A program made the position numbers and the translations under genes. 14,348 nt of DNA from DATARH01 sp036264235 (GTDB lineage: Bacteria; Pseudomonadota; Alphaproteobacteria; ATCC43930; CGMCC-115725): contig DATARH010000283.1 in assembly GCA_036264235.1 (NCBI GenBank), positions 1 through 14,348 on the forward strand, in the 5' to 3' direction. Each line of letters starts with the position of its first letter. Position 1 is the stretch's first letter. The notes beneath the pieces are model-generated. The model searched no databases. It saw only the letters and a program-made list of their open reading frames with translations, and was not told where the DNA came from. Positions 1 to 10,142 of the stretch are shown piece by piece.

Positions 1-1
1 G

Positions 2-493
2 CAGGACTCCGGTTCGGTGGTGGCACAGCTGACAATGCCGCTCTACGAGGGCGGCGCGATCTATTCGCAGACCCGCCAGGCCGAGCAGACGGTGGGGCAG
101 CGCCGCAGTCAGGTTGACGATGCCCGGCGGCAGGCCGTCCAGCAGGCGACGCAGAACTGGGAAACCCTGACGGCCGCGCGCGCCGCGATTGCTTCCTTTG
201 CCGCGGCGGTCCGGGCCGCGCAGATCGCGCTCGAAGGCGTGCAGCAGGAGGCGCTGGTCGGCTCGCGGACCGTGCTCGACGTGCTGATCTCGCAGCAGCA
301 GCTGTTCACGACGCAATCGCAGTTGGTCGGTGCGCAGCACGATGCCGCCGTCGCCGAATTCAATCTCGCCGCCGCAACCGGCCGGCTGATCGCGCCCGAG
401 CTGAAGCTGCCGGTCCAGCTCTACGACATGGAACGACACTACAAGGCGGTGAAGGACAAATGGGCCGGCTTCGGCGGCGGCCTTAAGGAATAA
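2..493 (+). CDS. tolC: TolC-family outer membrane efflux protein, C-terminal part (5' end outside window)
   Basis: The reading frame is open from the first bases and ends at TAA 491-493, giving about 163 residues of the C-terminal half of a TolC/OEP channel protein. TolC trimers form the outer-membrane beta-barrel and periplasmic alpha-barrel tunnel used by type I secretion and RND or ABC efflux pumps. Visible marks are the PLYEGG turn near the start, followed by a long Gln/Ala-rich helical run with TRQAEQT and then VLDVLISQQQLF, a segment typical of the second OEP repeat, and AEFNLAAATGRL near the end. A short polar tail ends in GGGLKE. The preceding N-terminal half, with signal peptide and first OEP repeat, lies outside the window. 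It sits 118 bases before popZ on the same strand. Family assignment is strong; which pump it serves cannot be told. Confidence 0.9.
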   Translation, partial: QDSGSVVAQLTMPLYEGGAIYSQTRQAEQTVGQRRSQVDDARRQAVQQATQNWETLTAARAAIASFAAAVRAAQIALEGVQQEALVGSRTVLDVLISQQQLFTTQSQLVGAQHDAAVAEFNLAAATGRLIAPELKLPVQLYDMERHYKAVKDKWAGFGGGLKE

Positions 494-545
494 AAGGCGC
501 CATCGCTATTGTGGGCGGGTTCCCGGCGGGGAGCCGGAACGCCGG

Positions 546-574
546 TTGGCCTAGAATAAGAGGCGGGCTATTAC
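546..574 (+). promoter_or_regulatory. Candidate sigma-70-type promoter before popZ
   Basis: TTGGCC at 546-551 and TATTAC at 569-574 are separated by exactly 17 bases, which fits housekeeping promoter spacing, and the -10 lies about 38 bases before the popZ ATG. The -35 hexamer is a modest match to TTGACA and the -10 matches TATAAT at four of six positions. An imperfect hairpin (GTTCCCGGC 519-527 with GCCGGAAC 533-540, one bulged C) lies just upstream but has no T-run, so it is not a convincing terminator for tolC. Assigned by eye only. Confidence 0.35.
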
Positions 575-611
575 TCTGCCCCGCTGCCGCAGCCTTGATA
601 CCGGTGCCCGC

Positions 612-1139
612 ATGTCCGATACCAAACCCGCGACTGAACCAACGATGGAGGAGATCCTCGCCACGATCCGGCGCATCATTGCCGATGACGAGCGCCAAGG
701 CGCAGGCGGGGTGGTCGGGGCCAAGCGCGACGACAACGTGTTGGTCCTGACCGAGGCGGTCGAGGCAGACGGGTCGGTGCGTCACATCGCGCCGGCCGCG
801 GCCCGCGGTGCGGTGCCGCCTTTGCCGGACGGTCGGGTCGAGCCGGAACCGCCGCGGCCGGCGGTGGCCGACGGCGCGCCGACGATTCGTGGCGAGCGGC
901 TCTCGCCGAGCCCGGCCACCGAATCACTCGGATCGGCGTTCACTCGGGTCAGTGCGCCGGGTGATCGCGCCGCTCCGGAGACGTCGCTCGGCCGCGGCGA
1001 CAAGACGCTCGAAGATATCGTCCGCGAGTTGTTGCGGCCGATGCTGCAGACATGGATCGACGAAAAGCTGCCGACCCTCGTCGAGGGGCTGGTTCAGAAG
1101 GAAATTGCCCGGGTCGCCGGCGAGGCTCGCCGAACCTGA
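612..1139 (+). CDS. popZ: PopZ-like polar organising protein (DUF2497 family)
   Basis: 175 residues, close to the 177 residues I recall for Caulobacter PopZ. PopZ self-assembles into a matrix at the cell pole that anchors ParB-bound chromosome origins and recruits cell-cycle regulators. The hallmark layout is all present: a short N-terminal helix, residues 10-26, with PTMEEILATIRRIIADD; a variable Pro/Ala/Gly-rich and charged linker, about residues 30-128; and a conserved helical C-terminus, residues 131-171, with TLEDIVRELLRPML, WIDEKLPTLVEGLV and QKEIARV, used for oligomerisation. The start ATG gives the classic MSDTK opening. No good ribosome-binding site precedes it: the bases before the ATG read CCGGTGCCCGC, so initiation may be weak. 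It lies between tolC and valS, a neighbourhood I recall from other alphaproteobacteria. Family call is strong; polar function is inferred from the family. Confidence 0.88.
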   Translation: MSDTKPATEPTMEEILATIRRIIADDERQGAGGVVGAKRDDNVLVLTEAVEADGSVRHIAPAAARGAVPPLPDGRVEPEPPRPAVADGAPTIRGERLSPSPATESLGSAFTRVSAPGDRAAPETSLGRGDKTLEDIVRELLRPMLQTWIDEKLPTLVEGLVQKEIARVAGEARRT

Positions 1140-1168
1140 TTTGCGCCGATTGCGTCGGCTGCGGTGCT

Positions 1169-1188
1169 GCCCGCGGGAGCGGGCGTTT
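1169..1188 (+). terminator. GC hairpin between popZ and valS, possible weak terminator or attenuator
   Basis: GCCCGC (1169-1174) and GCGGGC (1179-1184) form a perfect 6-bp stem around the loop GGGA, followed by GTTTG. The T-run is only three bases, so this is a weak candidate for partial termination between popZ and valS rather than a firm terminator. Confidence 0.3.
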
Positions 1189-1223
1189 GCCTGATGAGAT
1201 TTCGCTAAGAGGACGGTTCAGCG

Positions 1224-3872
<2,649 letters not shown>

Positions 3873-3953
3873 CATCTTCGGCCCGGCGAACGCAGCCCAG
3901 CCCCGCCGCGCCTCGCGGTTGACCGTCACCTTCGCCGTAGGCATTTACCACCG

Positions 3954-5837
3954 ATGTTCCGTTTCTTCGAACACCTGCTGGAGCCGACCGAAAAGCCGCC
4001 GGAGGAAGCGCCGCCGGAGCTTGGCAGCCCGCATGCGCTGCTTCGCTTCTATTGGCATTTCGTGCGGCAGATCCCGGGTCTGCTGGTGGCGCTGTTTGTC
4101 AGCGGCTTTATCGTCGCGCTGCTCGACGCGGCGATCCCGGTGTTTATCGGCCGGTTGGTCACCCTGGTATCGTCGGCGCAGCCGGACACCATCTGGCAGG
4201 AGGCCGGCTGGCAGTTCGCTGGCATGGCGTTGCTGCTGTTGGTGTTCCGGCCGATCGCGCATTTCGTCTCGGCGCTGATTACCAACCAGGCGCTGATCCC
4301 GGGGCTCACGAATTTGGCGCGCTGGCAGAGCCACTGGCATGTCGTGCGCCAGGGCTGGACCTTCTTCCAGAACGATTTCGCCGGCCGGATCGCTGCTCGC
4401 GTCATGCAAACGGGTCCAGCCCTACGCGAAAGCGTCACCGCCAGCATCAACGCGGTCTGGTACATCCTGGTCTACGGCACCAGCGCGGCCTTGCTGCTGG
4501 CCGCCGCCGATTGGCGGCTGTCGCTGCCGATCATCCTGTGGTTTGCGACCTATGCCGCGGTGCTGCGCGCGTTCCTGCCGCGCATGCGGGAGCGCTCGCG
4601 CCGCATGTCGGAGATGCGCTCCGAGGTCACCGGCCGCGTCGTCGACAGCTACACCAACATCCTGACGGTTAAGCTCTTCGCCCGCGCCCGTGACGAGGAC
4701 AATTTTGTCCGCGAGGCGGTCGACGAGCACACCGTCGCCTACCGTCGGCAGTTGCGCATGACATCGGCGTGGAATTTGTGCCTGATCATCATGAACGCGG
4801 CGCTGCTGGTCGGCACCGGCGGACTGGCGGTGCTGCTTTGGACAGAGGGCCGCATCCCGCTCGGCACCGTGGCGACGGCGATCCCGCTGGCCTGGCAAAT
4901 CGGCAACATCGCCGGCTGGGTGGCGCAGCAGGTCGCGATGATTTTCGACGATATCGGCCAGGTCCAGGACGGCATGCGCTCGATCGCGCAACCGCGCCAG
5001 ATGCCGGACGAAGAGGGCGCCGTTGCGCTGCCGCGCGCGGTCGGCGGAGTGCGCTTTGAGAATGTGCATTTCGATTACGGCCGCAGTGCCCGCCGCGGCG
5101 GCGTGCTGCGTGGGCTCGAGCTCGACGTCGCGCCCGGCGAGCGGGTCGGCCTGGTCGGCCGCTCGGGCGCCGGCAAATCGACGCTGGTGCATTTGCTGCT
5201 CGGCTTCTACCGTCCGGAGCAGGGCCGCATCCTGCTCGACGGCAAGGACATCGCCGGGCTGACCCAGGAGAGCCTGCGCGCCCAGATCGGCATGGTGACC
5301 CAGGATACTTCGCTGTTGCATCGCTCGATCCGCGACAACATCAGCTACGGAAGACCGCAGGCGACCGAGGCCGAGATCGAGGACGCGGCGCGCCGCGCCC
5401 ACGCCACAGAGTTCATCGAGGGGCTCGAGGATTGGCATGGCCGCACCGCCTTCGATGCGCATGTCGGCGAGCGGGGCGTCAAATTGTCGGGCGGCCAGCG
5501 GCAGCGCATCGCGCTGGCGCGGGTGATCTTAAAGGACGCGCCGATCCTGGTGCTCGACGAAGCGACCTCGGCGCTCGATTCCGAGGTCGAGGCGGCGATC
5601 CAGGAACAGCTTTCGGCCTTGATGGAAGGTCGCACGGTGATCGCCATCGCCCATCGCCTCTCGACGATCTGCCGCATGGACCGGCTCGTCGTGCTCGACC
5701 GCGGCCGCATCGTCGAGGAGGGCACGCATGACGATCTGCTCGCTCGCGGCGGCGCCTATGCCGGGCTGTGGCGGCGGCAGTCTGGCGGCTTCCGGATCGA
5801 TTTGCCGGAACGGGTGCCGGAGCCGGTCGGCAATTAG
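3954..5837 (+). CDS. ABC exporter, fused membrane domain and ATPase
   Basis: 627-residue type IV-fold ABC half-transporter with transmembrane domain first and nucleotide-binding domain second. Six hydrophobic segments are visible at roughly residues 42-66, 87-110, 166-184, 188-208, 272-296 and 303-326, preceded by an acidic, proline-rich cytoplasmic N-terminus. The ATPase has Walker A GRSGAGKST at 402-410, Q-loop region GMVTQD, signature LSGGQRQR at 511-518, Walker B ILVLDE at 531-536 and the switch histidine in AHRLST at 566-571, so both ATP-site halves look functional. It should work as a homodimer or with an unseen partner, pumping a substrate outward across the inner membrane. The substrate (lipid, drug or peptide) cannot be told from sequence; there is no peptidase or periplasmic-binding domain. 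It starts 81 bases after valS with only a poor ribosome-binding site. Confidence 0.93.
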   Translation: MFRFFEHLLEPTEKPPEEAPPELGSPHALLRFYWHFVRQIPGLLVALFVSGFIVALLDAAIPVFIGRLVTLVSSAQPDTIWQEAGWQFAGMALLLLVFRPIAHFVSALITNQALIPGLTNLARWQSHWHVVRQGWTFFQNDFAGRIAARVMQTGPALRESVTASINAVWYILVYGTSAALLLAAADWRLSLPIILWFATYAAVLRAFLPRMRERSRRMSEMRSEVTGRVVDSYTNILTVKLFARARDEDNFVREAVDEHTVAYRRQLRMTSAWNLCLIIMNAALLVGTGGLAVLLWTEGRIPLGTVATAIPLAWQIGNIAGWVAQQVAMIFDDIGQVQDGMRSIAQPRQMPDEEGAVALPRAVGGVRFENVHFDYGRSARRGGVLRGLELDVAPGERVGLVGRSGAGKSTLVHLLLGFYRPEQGRILLDGKDIAGLTQESLRAQIGMVTQDTSLLHRSIRDNISYGRPQATEAEIEDAARRAHATEFIEGLEDWHGRTAFDAHVGERGVKLSGGQRQRIALARVILKDAPILVLDEATSALDSEVEAAIQEQLSALMEGRTVIAIAHRLSTICRMDRLVVLDRGRIVEEGTHDDLLARGGAYAGLWRRQSGGFRIDLPERVPEPVGN

Positions 5838-5921
5838 AAAGCCAGCCGATCGTCGTTGCGAGGCGGCCGGCTGCGACGCAATCTCGGGCCAATCGCGCTC
5901 GCAAACACAAGCGGAGTCGCC

Positions 5922-7229
5922 ATGCACACGGAGCCGCTGATCTTCGTCGGCACCTGCGATCTCGCCGGTCTGGTGCGCGGCAAGGGTTTCCCGGCCGCGG
6001 AATTGCCGGCGCGGCTGCGCGACGGCGTCGGGCTGACCCACAGCAACATCATGATGTCGCCGTTCGGGCCGATCTACGACACCCCGTTCGGCACCGAGGG
6101 CGACCTCATCTTGCGGCCGGATCAGGCCACCAAGGTCGAGGTCGAGTTCGGCGACGGCAGCGCCGCGGAGCGCTTCTACCTGGCCGATATCGTGACCCTC
6201 GACGGACAAGACTGGGAATGCTGTCCGCGGCTTTTCCTGCGCCGGGCGCTGGCGGCGCTGGAACGCGAGGCCGGGGTCACGCTGCTGGCCGCTTTCGAGC
6301 AGGAATTCGTCTACACCGGCGTCGAGGACCGGCCGGGCGCGACCTACGCGCTCGATGCCTGGCGACGCCAGGGGAGCTTCGGCGAAGCCTATATGGCGGC
6401 ATTGCGTGCCGCAGGTCTCAGCCCGGACAGCTTCCTGCCGGAATATGGCGCGCGGCAATACGAGGTGACGATCGCGCCCGAGCGCGGTCTGCGCGCGGCC
6501 GATGCGGCGGTGATCCAGCGCGAGATGGCGCGAGCGGTCGCGTTCCGGCTCGGCCATCGCGCGATCTTCGCGCCGATCCTCGACCCGGCGGGGGTCGGCA
6601 ATGGCACCCATATCCATTTCAGCCTGCTCGACACAGCCGACCGGCCGGTACTGTACGACGCGGAACGGGCGCCGCGCCGTCTGTCTCGGCTCGGGGAGCA
6701 TTTCGTCGCGGGACTGATTGAGCACCTGCCGGCGCTGACCGCGATTACCGCGCCCTCCGTTGCCTCCTATTACCGGCTGCAGCCCAATCGCTGGGCGCCC
6801 ACCTGGGCCAATCTCGGGATCCAGGATCGCGGCGCGGCAGTACGGGTATGCCCGATCTTCGGCGAGCCGGCCGACCGCCACTTCAATGTCGAGTTCCGCG
6901 TCGCCGACGCGGCGGCGAGCCCGTATCTGGCCCTGGGTGCCTTGGTCTGGGCCGGTCTCGACGGCATCCGCCGCGAATTGCCGCTGCCGCCGGTTCCGGC
7001 CATCGGCTTCTGGGACATGACCGACGAGCAGCGCGAAGGCGCCGGGGTGCGGCCGCTGCCGCGTTCGCTGACCGAGGCCGTTGCCAATCTGGCGGCCAGC
7101 GCGGCGGCGCGGCAATGGTTCGGCGAGGTGTTCTTCGACGTGTATCTCCGCTTCAAGGCGGCGGAGGAGCAGGTCGTCGCCGGATTGTCACCGGCGGCGA
7201 TCTGCGCCCGCTACGCCGAGGTCTATTGA
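5922..7229 (+). CDS. Glutamine synthetase family protein (gamma-glutamyl ligase type)
   Basis: 435 residues. Glutamine synthetase folds join glutamate to ammonia or, in relatives such as PuuA, to an amine, using ATP. Seen here: the metal-binding FEQEF at 125-129, EYGARQYE at 174-181, GNGTHIHFSL at 226-235 with the catalytic-site histidine, NRWAP at 289-293, and the C-terminal EFRVADAAASPYLA at 324-337. The usual housekeeping adenylylation-site context (NLYDLPPEE) is missing, which argues against a GlnA role. The start ATG at 5922 has GCGGAG six bases upstream; an in-frame upstream extension to 5856 lacks family similarity and is rejected. The next gene begins 2 bases after the stop, so the two are translated together. 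The likely job is amidation or gamma-glutamylation of a small amine or amino acid in a catabolic route; the actual substrate is unknown. Confidence 0.9.
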   Translation: MHTEPLIFVGTCDLAGLVRGKGFPAAELPARLRDGVGLTHSNIMMSPFGPIYDTPFGTEGDLILRPDQATKVEVEFGDGSAAERFYLADIVTLDGQDWECCPRLFLRRALAALEREAGVTLLAAFEQEFVYTGVEDRPGATYALDAWRRQGSFGEAYMAALRAAGLSPDSFLPEYGARQYEVTIAPERGLRAADAAVIQREMARAVAFRLGHRAIFAPILDPAGVGNGTHIHFSLLDTADRPVLYDAERAPRRLSRLGEHFVAGLIEHLPALTAITAPSVASYYRLQPNRWAPTWANLGIQDRGAAVRVCPIFGEPADRHFNVEFRVADAAASPYLALGALVWAGLDGIRRELPLPPVPAIGFWDMTDEQREGAGVRPLPRSLTEAVANLAASAAARQWFGEVFFDVYLRFKAAEEQVVAGLSPAAICARYAEVY

Positions 7230-7231
7230 CC

Positions 7232-8014
7232 ATGACCGAAACCGGCGAGGGGCTTCTCGCCGAGCGCGACCCGCCGCCGGTGCGCGTGCTTAACGCGACC
7301 GGCAAGTCGGATTTCTTCCTGACCGCCGACCATGCCGGGCGCGCCATCCCGCGGCGCCTCGGCACCCTCGGCGTATCGGAGACCGAGCGGGCGCGCCACA
7401 TCGCCTGCGATATCGGCATCGCCGGTGTCACCGAGCGGCTGTCGACGCTGATCGATGCAACTGCCGTGCTGCAGACCTATTCACGGCTCGTCATCGACTG
7501 CAACCGTGAACCGGACCATCCCACCTCGATCCCGGCGATCAGCGAATTGACTGAAATCCCGGGCAATCGCGATCTGACGCCGCGGGACCGAGAGGCACGC
7601 CGCCGCGAAATCTTCGCGCCGTATCACGATCGCATTGCCGCGCTGCTCGATGCGCGCCAAGCCGAGGGCCGCCGCACGGTGCTGATCGCGATGCACAGCT
7701 TCACCCCGGTGTTCAAGGGCGAGCCGCGCTCGGTCGAAATCGGGGTGCTCTACAACCGCGACGACCGGCTCGCCCGCATCATGCTCGAGCTGTTGCGGGC
7801 CGAACCCGATCTCGTCGTCGGCGACAACGCGCCCTATGCGATCACCGACACCAGCGACTACACGGTCCCGGTGCATGGCGAGTGCCGCGGCCTGCCGCAT
7901 GTCGAGATCGAGATCCGCCAGGATTTGATTGCAGAGCCGGCCGGGCAGGATTCCTGGGCGGCGCGGTTGGCGCGGCTCCTTCCGATCGCCGACCGCCACC
8001 TGCGCCGCGGTTGA
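7232..8014 (+). CDS. N-formylglutamate amidohydrolase family protein
   Basis: 260 residues, a zinc hydrolase of the FGase family (HutG-type; the same fold handles N-formylglutamate to glutamate plus formate in histidine breakdown). Motifs: TADHAGRAIP at 31-40, which supplies a metal-site histidine; HIACDIGIAGV at 56-66; YSRLVIDCNR at 83-92, the family's strongest signature; AMHSFTPV at 153-160; and GLPHVEIEIRQDLI at 220-233. The ATG at 7232 lies 2 bases after the ligase stop codon, so translation is probably coupled. The same frame runs open upstream to 6848, but that part overlaps the ligase and is Arg/Gly-rich shadow sequence, so the shorter start is chosen. No hutH, hutU or hutI is nearby, so histidine degradation is not supported; a hydrolytic step acting with the ligase product or its relatives is more likely. 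Confidence 0.88.
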   Translation: MTETGEGLLAERDPPPVRVLNATGKSDFFLTADHAGRAIPRRLGTLGVSETERARHIACDIGIAGVTERLSTLIDATAVLQTYSRLVIDCNREPDHPTSIPAISELTEIPGNRDLTPRDREARRREIFAPYHDRIAALLDARQAEGRRTVLIAMHSFTPVFKGEPRSVEIGVLYNRDDRLARIMLELLRAEPDLVVGDNAPYAITDTSDYTVPVHGECRGLPHVEIEIRQDLIAEPAGQDSWAARLARLLPIADRHLRRG

Positions 8015-8035
8015 TACGCTCAACCAAGGCGCTTG

Positions 8036-8065
8036 TCCGCGGCCGCGGATCGGCGCAGCATCCGC
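8036..8065. repeat. Perfect 14-base palindrome plus overlapping hairpin before the beta-propeller gene
   Basis: TCCGCGGCCGCGGA at 8036-8049 is a perfect palindrome of 14 bases. Its right part also forms a 6-bp stem, GCGGAT at 8045-8050 with ATCCGC at 8060-8065. The element lies in the 87-base gap between the amidohydrolase and the YncE-like gene. There is no T-run, so it is not a typical terminator; it could be a regulator site, an mRNA-end stabiliser, or chance in GC-rich DNA. Confidence 0.35.
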
Positions 8066-8101
8066 TCAACACGACAAACGACGATAAAAACGGAGGGGGA
8101 T

Positions 8102-9280
8102 ATGCCGCGTTCGCCATTGCGGTCTCTAGGTTTCGGCATCGCGTTCGCCACCGTGCTGTCCGGCGCGGCCTCGGCGCAGATCATGATCGTCGGCAATGAC
8201 CAGAAACAGACTTGGGACGCCGAGAACAAGCCGGTCCTGAACCCGCCAGGTCACGACACGCTGAGCGTCATCGATATGTCGAAGCCGGCGGCGATCCGGA
8301 TTATTGCGACGATCCCGCTCGACAACACGATCGTCGGTCCGCCGACGAATCTTGCGATCACACCGGATCGCTCGCTCGCGCTGGTCGCCAATTCGGTGAA
8401 CGAGGTCGAGAAGGACGGAAAACCGACGATCGTCTCCGATGATCGCATGTTCGTCATCGATCTGAAGGCGAACCCGCCGAAAGTCGTCGCGACGGTGAAT
8501 CTCGGCAAGCGCCCCTCCGGCATGGCGATCGCGCCGAGCGGCAGGCTCGCTCTCGTCACCAACCGTGACGAAGGCACCATCTCGGTTCTGACGATCAATG
8601 GCAACGAGGTGAAGGTGGTCGATACCGTCACTGTCGGCGACCCGAAAGATTCGGTCTCGGCCGTCGCGATCACGCCCGACGGCAAGCGGGCCCTCGCCAC
8701 CAGGCCGGCCGCCAACAAGATCGCGCTGCTGGCGATCGACGGCGACAAGGTGACATATGACAAGAAAGACGTAGCGGTCGGGGTTTTCCCGTACAATGTC
8801 GCGATCACGCCGAACGGCAAGCTGGCACTGACCGCGGACAATGGCAATGGCGGCAGCTCCGACGGCAATGTCGACAGCGTCAGCGTGATCGATCTCGAAG
8901 CCAACCCGGTGCGCGTGATCGACCACGTGACAGTTGGCGATTCACCGGAAGGATTGGCGATCAGCCCGAAGGGCAATCTCGCGGTGACCGTCGACGCGCG
9001 CGGCTCCAACCAGCCGAAAAACAGCTGGTTTTATCATCCCGGCGGGGCCGTGACCGTGCTGCAGATCGATGGCAAGAAAGTGACGCGAGTCGGCGAGGTG
9101 ACGGTCGGCGGGTTGCCCGAGGGGGCGGTGTTCAGCGCCGACGGCAGTTATCTTTACGTCGGTAATTTTATGACCAAAGACCTCTCGGTGTTGAAGGTCA
9201 ACGGCACCCGCATCTCCGACACCGGCAAGCGCTTCCAGTTGCCCGGCCAGCCGGCTTCAATGCGCGGCGGGCCGCAGTAG
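8102..9280 (+). CDS. Exported YncE-like beta-propeller protein
   Basis: 392 residues with a Sec-type signal peptide: basic MPRSPLR, hydrophobic core, and a likely cut after GAASA at residue 25. The rest is a series of propeller blades, each with the same core, a small residue then AI.P.G.LAL: NLAITPDRSLAL (83-94), GMAIAPSGRLAL (140-151), AVAITPDGKRAL (187-198), NVAITPNGKLAL (232-243), GLAISPKGNLAV (284-295) and GAVFSADGSYLY (341-352). This is the YVTN/YncE or cytochrome-d1-like fold, usually seven blades. Such proteins are periplasmic; some bind DNA or act as lactonases, but no catalytic residues are obvious, so function is open. GGAGGGG at 8092-8098 precedes the ATG and fixes the start; the frame upstream to 8033 is not used. 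I see no motif for haem or a cofactor. Confidence 0.85.
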   Translation: MPRSPLRSLGFGIAFATVLSGAASAQIMIVGNDQKQTWDAENKPVLNPPGHDTLSVIDMSKPAAIRIIATIPLDNTIVGPPTNLAITPDRSLALVANSVNEVEKDGKPTIVSDDRMFVIDLKANPPKVVATVNLGKRPSGMAIAPSGRLALVTNRDEGTISVLTINGNEVKVVDTVTVGDPKDSVSAVAITPDGKRALATRPAANKIALLAIDGDKVTYDKKDVAVGVFPYNVAITPNGKLALTADNGNGGSSDGNVDSVSVIDLEANPVRVIDHVTVGDSPEGLAISPKGNLAVTVDARGSNQPKNSWFYHPGGAVTVLQIDGKKVTRVGEVTVGGLPEGAVFSADGSYLYVGNFMTKDLSVLKVNGTRISDTGKRFQLPGQPASMRGGPQ

Positions 9281-9342
9281 ACGGTCACTTGACGCATTTC
9301 GCGCGGCTGCGGTCTGCCGTTCAACCATAGGGGGCGGATCGG

Positions 9343-9369
9343 GGAACGGCGCACGGATGCGTCCGTTCC
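9343..9369 (+). promoter_or_regulatory. EcfG-type general-stress promoter candidate, also a near-perfect dyad
   Basis: GGAAC at 9343-9347 and CGTT at 9364-9367 are separated by 16 bases, which is the alphaproteobacterial EcfG (PhyR-NepR stress cascade) consensus spacing of 16-17. The start of transcription would fall near 9375, about 40 bases before the next gene's ATG. The same bases form a dyad: GGAACGG (9343-9349) pairs with CCGTTCC (9363-9369), and inside it CGCA (9350-9353) pairs with TGCG (9358-9361) around CGGA, with one unpaired T. So it may be promoter, operator or hairpin. Motif match by eye. Confidence 0.45.
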
Positions 9370-9415
9370 AGCGGTTTGGGCGTGATGCATCATGCCCGTA
9401 TTGCTGGAGGATCGG

Positions 9416-10063
9416 ATGAAGCAATCCATGACCGCGATTGCGGCCATTATCGCGGCGGCGGGTTTTGCCGGCGCGGCCCAGGCCCAGTCGATGACCCCGC
9501 CTGGCACGTCGCCGAGCCAGACCCTGCAAAGCACGCAATATACCGGCCAGAACCCGTCGCAGCCTTACGGGGCGCAATACAACCCCTATGCGGCGCAACA
9601 GCAGTCGGCGCCGGGGACGGCCAACTGGAACCAGGCGCCGCAAAATGGCCCGCAGCAGCGGCAGGCGATGGTGCCGCAGTCCGGGATGCCGGAGTCGGCC
9701 GGCGGACAAACTTCCCGCGATGCGGTGCGGCAAGCTCAGGAACAGCTGCGCGAGCAGGGCCTCTACCGCGGCGCCGATGATGGCGTGATCGGCAGCGGCA
9801 CCAGACGGGCTCTCGCCCGGTTTCAGCGCCGCAACGGGTTGCGGGTAACGGGCTCGCTCGATGAGCAGACGCTCAGCCGCTTGTCCGGGTCCTCGCCGCA
9901 AGGTTACGGCGCGACCGCCGGTCAGGCGGCGGCGCCGATGCAACCGACCGGCAATCCTGCGACGAGTCAGGCTCCGACCACCGGCGCCTACAGCCCGAAT
10001 GCCGCCAATAGCTATCCTGCCGGTGGGTACAATCCGCAGGGCAACCCGCCGACGCAGCGCTGA
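9416..10063 (+). CDS. Exported protein with one peptidoglycan-binding domain (PG_binding_1)
   Basis: 215 residues. A signal peptide (MKQSMTAIAAI..., cut likely after AQA near residue 23) is followed by about 75 residues of Gln/Pro/Ser/Tyr-rich low-complexity sequence, then a single PG_binding_1-like domain at about 101-156 with RDAVRQAQEQLREQGLY and DGVIGSGTRRALARFQRRNGL, and a second Pro/Gly/Ala/Tyr-rich tail. The domain is a three-helix module that binds the peptide part of cell-wall peptidoglycan, usually to anchor an enzyme; here no hydrolase domain is present, so the protein may just bind the wall or act as a structural or stress protein. GGAGG at 9406-9410 is five bases before the ATG. 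Another start at 9392 would spoil the signal peptide and is rejected. A strong terminator follows, so it is probably a single-gene unit. Confidence 0.85.
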   Translation: MKQSMTAIAAIIAAAGFAGAAQAQSMTPPGTSPSQTLQSTQYTGQNPSQPYGAQYNPYAAQQQSAPGTANWNQAPQNGPQQRQAMVPQSGMPESAGGQTSRDAVRQAQEQLREQGLYRGADDGVIGSGTRRALARFQRRNGLRVTGSLDEQTLSRLSGSSPQGYGATAGQAAAPMQPTGNPATSQAPTTGAYSPNAANSYPAGGYNPQGNPPTQR

Positions 10064-10110
10064 GGCTGCGCTCGGCTCGGCTTTTGCCGATCCGACGCCG
10101 AAGATTGCGA

Positions 10111-10142
10111 AGCGGCGCTGTGTGGGACAGCGCCGCTTTCTT
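10111..10142 (+). terminator. Intrinsic terminator after the peptidoglycan-binding gene
   Basis: AGCGGCGCTGT (10111-10121) and ACAGCGCCGCT (10127-10137) pair perfectly over 11 bp around the loop GTGGG, followed by TTCTT. This is the strongest terminator in the window and lies 48 bases past the stop codon at 10063. Confidence 0.85.

Noticed and set aside
1194..1208. Micro-ORF (MRFR) just before valS, possible leader peptide
   Set aside because: Only four codons, no ribosome-binding site and no valine codons, so attenuation control by charged tRNA-Val is not supported.
5856..5921. Upstream start for the ligase
   Set aside because: Adds Arg-rich residues without family similarity; the ATG at 5922 has a fair ribosome-binding site.
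5529..7115. Open frame of 528 codons on the minus strand
   Set aside because: It lies antisense to the end of the ABC exporter and the ligase, both of which have intact family motifs; its protein is Arg/Gly/Ala-rich without motifs, as expected from GC-rich codon shadows.
6848..7231. N-terminal extension of the amidohydrolase
   Set aside because: The extension overlaps the ligase in another frame and has shadow composition; ATG 7232 gives the family's normal start.
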